Assembly: GCA_904501835.1 (NCBI GenBank)
Contig: CAJGBW010000071.1
Location: forward strand, 1-5,354
Direction of reading: 5' to 3'
Source of the DNA: an uncultured Bacteroidales bacterium
Lineage (GTDB): Bacteria > Bacteroidota > Bacteroidia > Bacteroidales > UBA932
Length of the DNA stretch: 5,354 nucleotides
Position 1 is the first letter of the stretch. Each line of letters opens with the position of its first letter. The translations under genes were made by a program, and so were the position numbers. The notes below the pieces were generated by a model that was given only the letters and a program-made list of their open reading frames with translations, was not told the origin of the DNA and ran no database searches. Below, piece by piece: positions 1 to 5,354 of this stretch.

Positions 1-347
1 CAAATGAAAATAAGAAGTACTTGGAATTTTTCTCCCTTAAAAATTCAGAGCAATTACCTTGTTTTATTGCATTTAAATTTAATGATGATGAAACAATAGA
101 ACAAGTTGTTTATAAGTTGAACAATGATTCCGAGGAGGGTGCTTTCGATTCTTTAAGGACTATTGTTGAATTAATAACAAATACAGAAAGTCAGATATTG
201 CCTGAATACAAACAGACTGACGCTGTGTTTAACAATGTAAAGATGGATATAGAATCTTATGTATTACGTAAGGGGGTTGTAACGGGAGTTGGAAAGATAT
301 TTCGTATAAAAGAAGCTATTTCAAGTTTATTAAGCGTTCAAAAGTAA
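1..347 (+). CDS. Unrecognised protein, C-terminal part (5' end outside window)
   Basis: The frame is open from the left edge (first complete codon at 3) to the TAA at 345-347, so this is the C-terminal portion of a longer gene. The TTG at 21 could act as a start, but in-frame codons continue upstream without a stop, so I do not treat it as the real start. The visible residues include an acidic stretch (NDDETIEQ), a helical-looking middle (DSLRTIVELI), and a C-terminus with GVVTGVGKIFRIKEAISSLL. I see no family motif, membrane segment or catalytic signature and assign no function. Its DNA is A+T-rich (about 32% G+C over 61-300 by hand count) compared with the genes to the right. It reads toward the 3' end of the tRNA-Arg gene, a position where cargo of integrated elements is often found. 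That origin is an inference; no recombinase is visible. Confidence 0.6.
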   Translation, partial: NENKKYLEFFSLKNSEQLPCFIAFKFNDDETIEQVVYKLNNDSEEGAFDSLRTIVELITNTESQILPEYKQTDAVFNNVKMDIESYVLRKGVVTGVGKIFRIKEAISSLLSVQK

Positions 348-350
348 CAT

Positions 351-368
351 CTCGCCAAAAACTCGCCA
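351..368. repeat. Two direct copies of CTCGCCA, 11 bp apart
   Basis: CTCGCCA occurs at 351-357 and again at 362-368, followed by A-rich bases in both cases (AAAA and GAAA). The 11-bp period is about one helical turn, so both copies would face the same side of the DNA. They lie between the stop codon of the left-edge gene and the terminator hairpin. They could be protein-binding sites, for example recombinase arm sites near the tRNA, but two 7-bp copies are weak evidence. Confidence 0.4.
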
Positions 369-382
369 GAAATACAATAAAG

Positions 383-422
383 AAAATCGGAAGTCCTTGA
401 TTATCAAAGGCTTCCGATTTTT
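383..422. terminator. Bidirectional intrinsic terminator between left-edge gene and tRNA-Arg
   Basis: AAAATCGGAAG (383-393) is the perfect reverse complement of CTTCCGATTTT (411-421). The inner bases CCTTGAT and ATCAAAGG extend the pairing with small bulges, leaving a very small loop. On the plus strand the hairpin ends in a T run; on the minus strand the A-rich left flank becomes TTTTCTTTATT. It can therefore stop both the left-edge gene and the tRNA transcript, whose 3' end is only 6 bases away. Confidence 0.85.
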
Positions 423-428
423 ACTTCG

Positions 429-502
429 TGATTCGGTTGGGATTCGAACCCAAGACCCACAGCTTAGAAGGCTGTTGCTCTATCCAGCTGAGCTACCGAA
501 CC
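429..502 (-). tRNA. tRNA-Arg, anticodon TCT (reads AGA)
   Basis: Read on the minus strand from 502, the sequence folds into a full cloverleaf. The acceptor GGTTCGG pairs with CCGAATC (one G-U pair). The D stem is GCTC/GAGC, the anticodon stem ACAGC/GCTGT encloses loop CTTCTAA, the variable region is GGGTC, and the T arm is TTGGG-TTCGAAT-CCCAA. The anticodon TCT is at 466-468 on the plus strand, giving Arg. The discriminator base is A at 429. CCA is not encoded, so the ends must be added by a nucleotidyltransferase. A terminator hairpin follows immediately and a good Bacteroidetes-type promoter precedes it. The 3' end of such tRNA genes is a common integration site, and the flanking A+T-rich gene lies on that side. 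Confidence 0.97.
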
Positions 503-517
503 GGCCATAAGTGGATG

Positions 518-547
518 CAAAGGTATAAAAAAATCGCAGAATGGCAA
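518..547 (-). promoter_or_regulatory. Promoter of tRNA-Arg (Bacteroidetes -33/-7 type)
   Basis: On the minus strand TACCTTTG (plus-strand 518-525) matches the Bacteroidetes -7 consensus TAnnTTTG exactly. A TTG (plus-strand 545-547) lies 19 bases upstream, the expected spacing for the -33 element. Transcription would start roughly 5-10 bases before the tRNA 5' end at 502. Confidence 0.75.
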
Positions 548-555
548 TAAATTAT

Positions 556-563
556 TAACTTTG
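556..563 (+). promoter_or_regulatory. Candidate -7 box for the SGNH lipoprotein-dus pair
   Basis: TAACTTTG matches TAnnTTTG exactly and would give a leader of about 35-40 bases before the ATG at 607. I see no TTTG/TTG at the -33 position, so this promoter is weaker on paper than the divergent tRNA promoter beside it and may need an activator or another sigma factor. Confidence 0.5.
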
Positions 564-606
564 CGTGATGAGTTATATGTAAAATCATAAAAAGAATAAA
601 ACAGAT

Positions 607-1782
607 ATGAAAGGAAAGGTTGTCTTGTTTGCATTGGCTGCATTGTTTTTTATTTCTTGTGGCAATAATTGTTGTACGGAAAAGAAGCAGTATGATCAGC
701 AGTATTTTGATCAGTTGGATTCGACCCTTAAATCTTACACGAGGGAAAAAGATGTGAATATTACCTATATAGATGCGCGCAATTTGAATTTGATTGGAAA
801 AGCGCTTCCTACTCCTGAGTTCTCTCATCGCATCGATACTTGTGAATATAAGGGCTTTACCAAGGGCGAGAAGAATCAGGCGATTTCAGGAGCGGGTTTG
901 GCGTTGGTGTTCAAGACCAACTCGCCTGTGATCAACCTCGATCCTGAATTTGGATGGGAGCTCGAGGCGTTGAATACGATGCCTATGGCTTACAGAGGTT
1001 TTGATTTGTATATTCAGAAAGATGGTAAATGGCTTTGGGCGGCAAGCAAGGCTAATTGGTCCAAGGAGCATCGCAATCATAAAGAGGGAGGCTTCAATTT
1101 GATTGATTGTATGGACAACGAGGAGAAGATTTGTCTTTTGTATCTTCCAATGTATTCCGAGCTGAAAGGATTAAAAGTGGGTGTTGCAGAGGGGTCTTAC
1201 ATTGAGGCTATCGACACTCCTTTCCGTCATAAAATTGTATTCCACGGCTCCAGCTTTACCCAGGGTATCAGCATCAGTCGTGCGGGTATGTCTTATCCGA
1301 CGCAGTTTAGTCGCAAGACCGGACTGGGAATCATTCCTCTTGGATTTAGTGGAAATTGCAAGATGCAGCCTTATTTTGCTGATTTCTTGGAGGATGTGCA
1401 GGCGGATGCGTTTGTATTTGATTCTTTCTCTAATCCGGGTGCTAAGATGATTTATGAGCGCGTGGAGACTTTTGTAGACCGTATGGTGGCTTCTCATCCG
1501 GGTGTTCCTTTGATTTTCCAACGCACTATCTATCGTGAGAGTCGTAATTTCAACTGTCGTAAGATGGTTGAGGAGCAGGCGCGTCAGGATATGTCTGACA
1601 GTATGATGAAGGAGCTTTGCAAGAAATACAAAGATGTGTACTATATCGTGGCAGATGCAACTTCCGAGGATCACGAGACTTCTGTCGATGGAACGCATCC
1701 GGGAGACTATGGATATACGCTTTGGGCACGCAGCATCGAGAAGCCGATTTTGAAAATTCTTGCAAAATACGGCATTAAGTAG
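607..1782 (+). CDS. Predicted SGNH/GDSL-family lipoprotein esterase with GxDLY-type N-terminal domain
   Basis: Residues 1-17 form a lysine-led hydrophobic signal ending in FIS-Cys18, a plausible Bacteroidetes lipobox, so the mature protein should be a lipid-anchored exported protein. The mature start is cysteine-rich (Cys18, Cys22, Cys23). Residues about 50-200 form the N-terminal accessory domain typical of Bacteroidetes SGNH esterases, with GFDLY at 131-135 matching its GxDLY signature. The catalytic domain follows. GSSFTQG (214-220) replaces the usual GDS block, with Ser216 as likely nucleophile. GFSGN (246-250) supplies an oxyanion glycine, Asn276 in SFSNP fits block III, and DGTH gives Asp361 and His364. 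All catalytic blocks are present, so it is probably active as an ester hydrolase, perhaps deacetylating glycans, but the substrate is not evident. The ATG at 607 is chosen because it gives the complete signal peptide. The stop overlaps the dus start by one base. Confidence 0.88.
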   Translation: MKGKVVLFALAALFFISCGNNCCTEKKQYDQQYFDQLDSTLKSYTREKDVNITYIDARNLNLIGKALPTPEFSHRIDTCEYKGFTKGEKNQAISGAGLALVFKTNSPVINLDPEFGWELEALNTMPMAYRGFDLYIQKDGKWLWAASKANWSKEHRNHKEGGFNLIDCMDNEEKICLLYLPMYSELKGLKVGVAEGSYIEAIDTPFRHKIVFHGSSFTQGISISRAGMSYPTQFSRKTGLGIIPLGFSGNCKMQPYFADFLEDVQADAFVFDSFSNPGAKMIYERVETFVDRMVASHPGVPLIFQRTIYRESRNFNCRKMVEEQARQDMSDSMMKELCKKYKDVYYIVADATSEDHETSVDGTHPGDYGYTLWARSIEKPILKILAKYGIK

Positions 1783-2816
1783 TGAAAATTTCCCATCTTG
1801 ATTTCGGCGACAAGCCTTTGTTCCTGGCTCCGATGGAGGACGTTACCGATGCCTCCTTTCGTGTGGTGTGCAAAGAGTTTGGCGCCGATATGGTTTACAC
1901 AGAATTTGTTTCGTCGGACGGCTTGATGCACGATAGCGTCAAGTCGTTCAACAAGTTTAAGACCCACGAGCAGGAGGCTCCCATCGGTATTCAGATATAC
2001 GGCAATCTGCCGGATGCCATGGTCGAGGCGGCTCGTTTGGCGGATCGCGCCCAGGAAATTGTCGGTGGACATGGGGCGGACCTCATTGATATTAACTTTG
2101 GCTGTCCGGTTCGAAAAATTGCGGGACGCGGTGCGGGTAGCGGCATGATGAAGGAGCCGGACAAGATGGTGGCGATTACCAAGGCTGTCGTGGAGGCGGT
2201 TCAAAAGCCGGTGACGGTCAAGACGCGACTGGGCTGGGATGAGGATAGTAAAATCATCGTAGAATTGGCTGAACGCCTGCAAGATGTGGGCATCGCAGCA
2301 TTGACTGTGCATGGTCGTACGCGCCAACAGATGTACACGGGGCAGGCGGATTGGACCTTGATAGGAAAAATAAAGGAAAATCCGCGCATGCATATTCCCA
2401 TCATCGGTAACGGCGATATTCGTACGCCGCAAGGAGCCAAAGAGGCCTTTGACCGTTACGGGGTGGATGCCATTATGATAGGTCGTGCGACTTTCGGACA
2501 TCCGTGGATTTTCAAGGAAATCAAACACTATCTCTCTACGGGGGAGTTGCTTCCGGAGATGGGCGTGCGCGAAAGGGTGGCGCTGGCCCAACGTCATCTG
2601 CAATTGTCGCTTGACTTGAAAGGAGAGCGTATCGGCGTGTTGGAAATGCGCCGACATTTGAGCTGTTATTTCAAGGGCTTGCCCGAGTTCAAAGATATGC
2701 GCCGCCAATTGGTGACGGAAAACGATCCACAGACGCTCTCGCAACTATTGGATGAAGTATCCGTTCGTTGGGGGGATGTCTCAGCACCCCCGGCAACCAG
2801 CGTTTATGACTTATAG
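1782..2816 (+). CDS. dusB: tRNA-dihydrouridine synthase, DusB family
   Basis: This flavoenzyme reduces uridine to dihydrouridine in the D-loop of tRNAs in the cytoplasm, using FMN and NADPH. Visible motifs in order are the FMN-binding APMEDVTD (16-23), then YTEFVS (39-44), then INFGCPVRK (104-112) with catalytic Cys108. Next come VKTRLGW (146-152), LTVHGRT (174-180), IIGNGDI (207-213), and the phosphate-binding IGRATFGHPW (233-242). The C-terminal helical domain contains RRHLSCYFKGLPEFKDMR (290-307), a DusB-like signature. At 344 residues it is slightly longer than E. coli DusB (about 320). The start is GTG at 1782, whose G is the last base of the upstream TAG (TAGTG). The next in-frame Met (18) lies inside the FMN motif and cannot be the start. 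Expression is therefore probably coupled to the lipoprotein esterase. E. coli DusB modifies U17; the exact target here is not shown by sequence. Confidence 0.93.
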   Translation: MKISHLDFGDKPLFLAPMEDVTDASFRVVCKEFGADMVYTEFVSSDGLMHDSVKSFNKFKTHEQEAPIGIQIYGNLPDAMVEAARLADRAQEIVGGHGADLIDINFGCPVRKIAGRGAGSGMMKEPDKMVAITKAVVEAVQKPVTVKTRLGWDEDSKIIVELAERLQDVGIAALTVHGRTRQQMYTGQADWTLIGKIKENPRMHIPIIGNGDIRTPQGAKEAFDRYGVDAIMIGRATFGHPWIFKEIKHYLSTGELLPEMGVRERVALAQRHLQLSLDLKGERIGVLEMRRHLSCYFKGLPEFKDMRRQLVTENDPQTLSQLLDEVSVRWGDVSAPPATSVYDL

Positions 2817-2824
2817 GAACGTAC

Positions 2825-4606
2825 TTATTTAACCAGCGCGAAAATCTCGTTTTTCTCTAATTTGGCTCCTTGGGCGGCACACACGGCGAGAAGACGGCAG
2901 TCGGTCGCAGCCACAACAGGTTCCAATCCGTAGTAGGTCTGGATGTAGGCAATGGCGTCTCCCGCTTTGAATGCGGTTCCGACGGCAGGCGCGGTGCTCG
3001 CATCGTCTACATCAATTTGCCATACCAATTGTCCCTTGGCAACGGCCTGTACGGGAAGGGCCCCCGGATGGGCAGCGGTCAAAGCCTCCACATCCACTTT
3101 GGGCATTTCCACGACGGGGCGTTGGATGATAATCGGTGCACCGGCTTTGGCTTTCTTTTCTTCCAATTCAGCTTGGAAACGCTCTTTGGCGAGGCCACTG
3201 CGGTAGTCGCGGTATTGTCTTTCATGCATGGCTAACTCAAACAACTCCTCGCGGTCTTCTCCTTCGTCCCAACCTTCTTCGCGCATCATCTGTTCGAATT
3301 TGGGCAGTTCGTTGGGGAAAGCGTCCTGGGGATGGCCTTCGTAGAATTCCAAGCCTTTTTCTTTGGCAAGTTGGATGATTTCAGGAGCCAGCGGACCGGG
3401 GAGTTGTCCCATTTTTCCCAAAATCATATTCCACGTATCTTTGTCGATGGTGCTCCAGCGTTCTTTTCCCTGCAAGGTGGCCATTAGGTTCATCAGGGCT
3501 GTGTTTTTGACGTACTGGCTGAAAGGCGTAACCAACGGGGGATAGCCCAGGCGCGGCCATACATATTCCACTTCGCGGAAGAGCATGACCATCAAACTGT
3601 CCAGACTCAATTCGGCCTTTCCTCTTGCGCGTTGTCCGGCGTTGATGGCATTCTGGAAGCCTTTCAAATCGGCCATCATTGAGCCCATCATACCACCCGG
3701 CAAGCCGCAGCCCACCAAAAGTGAACTCATCTGGGCGTTGTTGGGGTCAATCCAGTAACCGAGGAAGTCGTCGATGAATTCTTGGGTGAGTTTGCGCACG
3801 TCCATATAGGCGTCCATGTTGATATCTTTGACAAGGAAACCGTCGGATTTGAGCATTTGCTGAATGGTGATGACATCCGGGTGTACTTTTCCCCAGGAAA
3901 GCGGCTCAACGGCTACATCTAAATAATCCGCGCCCGCGCGTGCGACCTCCAACATAGAGGCGACTGAAAATCCGGGACCGCTGTGTCCGTGGTACTGAAT
4001 GGCAATTGCCGGATGTTTTTTCTTAATCTCGCGCACCAGTTCAGCCAACACATTGGGACGTCCGATACCCGCCATATCTTTCAGACAGATTTCGTCGCAG
4101 CCATATTCAACCAGCTTGTCCACAATCGCCATGTAATAGGCAACGGTGTGCACAGGGGAGTGGGTGATGCTCAAGGCGGCTTGCGAAATCATCCCGGCCT
4201 TTTTGGCGTATTCAACGGATAACTTCAAGTTGCGTACGTCGTTCAGACCGCAGAAGGAACGGGAAATATCCGTGCCCTGCGCCTTCTTGACCTTGAACAT
4301 CAATTCGCGTACGTCAGCAGGCACGGGGTTCATGCGAAGACCATTCAGGCCTCGTTCCAACATGTGGGTCTGAATACCGGCCGCATGGAAAGGAGCGGTC
4401 CATTCTCTGACAGCGCGGTTGGGGTTTTCGCCATAAAGCAGATTGACCTGCTCAAAGGCGCCGCCATTGGTCTCTACCCTGTCAAAGCAATTCATCTGAA
4501 TGATAGCGGGAGCTACCTTGGTCAATTGATCCACCCTGGGAACATATTTTCCTGCGGATTGCCACATGTCCCTATAAACCAGGGAAAACTTTACTTCTCG
4601 TGCCAT
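2825..4606 (-). CDS. Carboxyltransferase of the oxaloacetate decarboxylase alpha / pyruvate carboxylase B family, biotin-acceptor Lys missing
   Basis: The family moves a carboxyl group between carboxybiotin and pyruvate or oxaloacetate. Residues about 1-300 are the TIM-barrel carboxyltransferase domain. RDMWQS (12-17) contains metal ligand Asp13, CLKDMAG (174-180) contains Lys176 that is carbamylated in relatives, and YHGHSGPG (205-212) provides His206 and His208. Residues about 300-470 are the conserved PYC/OADA helical domain (VEYVWPRLGYPPLVTPFSQYV). A charged linker (about 470-510) leads to a biotinyl/lipoyl-like domain (about 515-593). In that domain the usual EAMKM acceptor hairpin is replaced by QTYYG (556-560), placing Tyr559 where the biotinylated Lys belongs. 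The length of 593 is normal for the family, so this is not a truncation or frameshift. No oadB, oadG, biotin carboxylase or carrier protein is in the window. The ATG at 4606 is chosen because the conserved KFSLVYRD start follows directly. The gene converges on dus with 8 bp between stops. Function as an active carboxyltransferase is probable but unproven. Confidence 0.88.
   Translation of the reverse strand: MAREVKFSLVYRDMWQSAGKYVPRVDQLTKVAPAIIQMNCFDRVETNGGAFEQVNLLYGENPNRAVREWTAPFHAAGIQTHMLERGLNGLRMNPVPADVRELMFKVKKAQGTDISRSFCGLNDVRNLKLSVEYAKKAGMISQAALSITHSPVHTVAYYMAIVDKLVEYGCDEICLKDMAGIGRPNVLAELVREIKKKHPAIAIQYHGHSGPGFSVASMLEVARAGADYLDVAVEPLSWGKVHPDVITIQQMLKSDGFLVKDINMDAYMDVRKLTQEFIDDFLGYWIDPNNAQMSSLLVGCGLPGGMMGSMMADLKGFQNAINAGQRARGKAELSLDSLMVMLFREVEYVWPRLGYPPLVTPFSQYVKNTALMNLMATLQGKERWSTIDKDTWNMILGKMGQLPGPLAPEIIQLAKEKGLEFYEGHPQDAFPNELPKFEQMMREEGWDEGEDREELFELAMHERQYRDYRSGLAKERFQAELEEKKAKAGAPIIIQRPVVEMPKVDVEALTAAHPGALPVQAVAKGQLVWQIDVDDASTAPAVGTAFKAGDAIAYIQTYYGLEPVVAATDCRLLAVCAAQGAKLEKNEIFALVK
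2828..3064 (-). other. Biotinyl/lipoyl-like domain lacking the acceptor lysine
   Basis: This encodes residues about 515-593 of the carboxyltransferase. GDAIAYIQTYYGLEPVVA aligns without gaps with the typical GDPLVVIEAMKMENEIRA hairpin, which puts Tyr559 (codon at 2930-2932, TAC on the minus strand) at the modified Lys. The flanking beta-strand pattern (VWQIDV, LLAVCAAQGAKL, IFALV) is retained, so the fold is probably intact. Confidence 0.75.
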
Positions 4607-4626
4607 AGTACGTTAATTTAATCAGG

Positions 4627-4634
4627 TAAAGATA
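4627..4634 (-). promoter_or_regulatory. Candidate -7 box of the carboxyltransferase gene
   Basis: On the minus strand TATCTTTA matches TAnnTTTG except for the final base and lies about 20 bases before the ATG. No TTTG is visible at the -33 position, so the gene may instead, or additionally, be read from the upstream esterase transcript 43 bp away. Confidence 0.35.
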
Positions 4635-4642
4635 CAAAATTC

Positions 4643-4656
4643 CCTATAATTATAGG
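4643..4656. repeat. Perfect 14-bp palindrome CCTATAATTATAGG
   Basis: The two 7-bp arms are perfect inverted copies with no loop, which suits a dimeric-protein operator better than an RNA hairpin. It covers the stop codon of the esterase gene (4650-4652) and sits just upstream of the candidate -7 box of the carboxyltransferase gene, where a regulator could act. The A+T-rich core makes a chance occurrence possible. Confidence 0.4.
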
Positions 4657-5354
4657 TATCGCTTGAAAAATTTCAAGATATGTTCGTAGGTATCCATATC
4701 CTTGTCGGCCCAGTTGTGCTTTCCTCCGATTACTTCATAAAGCAGCACGTCGGCGGAAGGGCCTCCCTTGAAAGCGGGTTTTCCGTCCGAGAAATGATGC
4801 AGCAGTACCTTGTTGCCCCCTTCTTTCTGCTCCAATTCCGTCGTGGTCATGCTGATGCAGCCATTGGCTACAACCAGGTGGCTGATGGCGGCGGGGACTG
4901 CCATATACGCACCCCAACCCCCTTTGTTTTCGGGGTCTCCTTCCCAGGCAGAGGTGCGGTCTTTTGTGCCGTGCACTTCCATAAAGGGAACGGGTTTACG
5001 GTAGCGCAAAGGGAACATATTGCACAAGGTCAGTCCGGCAATGGAAGCAATGGCCTTGAAGACCTCCGGCTTTTTCTGCGCCATCAGGTAACACATTTCT
5101 CCGCCATTGGACATTCCGGTCAGGAAAGCGTCTCCAAAGCCATTTTGTCGGCGCAACGCTTGCGTGAGCTTGACCACAAAGTCAATATCATCAGTTTTCA
5201 TACCCTCTTGCGGCGGGTAGCCGACATTCCAGCCGCTTTTGCCTTTGGGATCACGCAGGCCTTGTGGAAAGCAAACGGCAAAACCATATTTTTCCGCCGC
5301 ATCCATCAATCCGGCCTTTCCGCGAATGGCACTTCCGGTGTAACCATGCAAGCA
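4650..5354 (-). CDS. LpqC/CE1-like alpha/beta-hydrolase esterase, C-terminal part (N-terminus outside window)
   Basis: The frame is still open at the right edge (TGC codon before the first visible ATG). The Met in CMHGYTGSA lies inside the conserved oxyanion-hole motif HGxT and is therefore not the start. Counting from that Met, GMSNGGEM (79-86) holds the nucleophile Ser81 in a GxSxG elbow. EVHGTKDRT (125-133) supplies Asp131, and GGKHNW (209-214) supplies His212, giving a complete catalytic triad. GWNVGYPPQEGMKTDDIDFV and VANGC match the pattern of polyhydroxybutyrate-depolymerase/feruloyl-esterase-like proteins (COG3509, LpqC). Such proteins are usually exported and cleave ester bonds in polymers or plant-derived phenolic esters, but the signal peptide is not visible and the substrate is unknown. 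It lies upstream of the carboxyltransferase on the same strand with a 43-bp gap, so co-transcription is possible. Confidence 0.85.
   Translation of the reverse strand, partial: CLHGYTGSAIRGKAGLMDAAEKYGFAVCFPQGLRDPKGKSGWNVGYPPQEGMKTDDIDFVVKLTQALRRQNGFGDAFLTGMSNGGEMCYLMAQKKPEVFKAIASIAGLTLCNMFPLRYRKPVPFMEVHGTKDRTSAWEGDPENKGGWGAYMAVPAAISHLVVANGCISMTTTELEQKEGGNKVLLHHFSDGKPAFKGGPSADVLLYEVIGGKHNWADKDMDTYEHILKFFKRYL

Noticed and set aside
21..347. Treating TTG at 21 as the true start of a small 108-residue protein
   Set aside because: The same frame is open to the left edge with ordinary codons, so a longer gene cut by the window is more likely.
1171..1698. Minus-strand open frame (175 codons) antisense to the SGNH esterase
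   Set aside because: No recognisable motif, and it overlaps the conserved catalytic blocks of the esterase on the other strand.
1707..2744. Long minus-strand open frame (345 codons) antisense to dus
   Set aside because: Its protein is rich in His, Arg and Leu with no family motifs, as expected from the antisense of a well-supported gene with G+C-rich codons. The plus strand carries every DusB motif.
2771..2791. GGGGG...CCCCC inverted repeat near the end of dus, considered as a terminator
   Set aside because: Only five G:C pairs with an 11-base loop, inside the coding region, and no T run follows.
2795..2838. AACCAGCG occurring at 2795-2802 and 2831-2838 around the convergent junction
   Set aside because: Two 8-bp copies in different coding frames are compatible with chance, and no larger repeat surrounds them.
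2870..3235. Plus-strand open frame opposite the biotinyl-like domain
   Set aside because: Composition resembles an antisense shadow (Gly/Arg/His-rich). The minus strand is clearly coding across the region.
4650..5351. Treating the first visible ATG of the right-edge esterase as its start
   Set aside because: That Met lies within the conserved HGxT oxyanion motif, which in this family is preceded by a beta-strand region and usually a signal peptide.

Overview
The window looks like chromosomal DNA of a Bacteroidetes bacterium, most likely order Bacteroidales. The evidence is the promoter style (TAnnTTTG boxes, no clear Shine-Dalgarno sequences), a lipoprotein esterase carrying a GxDLY-type N-terminal domain, a DusB-like enzyme, and a PycB/OadA-type carboxyltransferase. 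Genus cannot be fixed from the sequence alone.

Layout, left to right. (1) Positions 1-347 hold the 3' end of an unrecognised plus-strand gene that enters from outside the window. It is clearly A+T-richer (about 32% G+C over 61-300 by hand count) than the genes to the right (about 53-63% in sampled dus lines). (2) Positions 348-606 hold two short tandem repeats, a strong bidirectional terminator hairpin, a complete minus-strand tRNA-Arg(TCT) with a well-formed promoter, and a divergent -7 box for the next gene. (3) Positions 607-2816 hold two plus-strand genes that overlap by one base: a predicted SGNH/GDSL lipoprotein esterase and a tRNA-dihydrouridine synthase (DusB type). (4) Positions 2825-4606 hold a convergent minus-strand carboxyltransferase of the oxaloacetate decarboxylase alpha / pyruvate carboxylase B family. 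(5) From 4650 off the right edge is the C-terminal part of an LpqC/CE1-like alpha/beta-hydrolase esterase, also minus strand, 43 bp upstream of the carboxyltransferase.

Most of this is recognisable housekeeping or exported-hydrolase content, and I see no CRISPR array, insertion sequence, recombinase or defence cassette. The genes do not form one evident pathway. The most notable observation is that the carboxyltransferase keeps its metal-site residues and a C-terminal biotinyl/lipoyl-like domain, but the position that should be the biotin-acceptor lysine (AMKM motif) is Tyr559 in an ungapped alignment. It may therefore depend on a separate biotin carrier or do something else. The second point of interest is the compositionally distinct truncated gene abutting the 3' end of the tRNA, the classical landing site of integrative elements.
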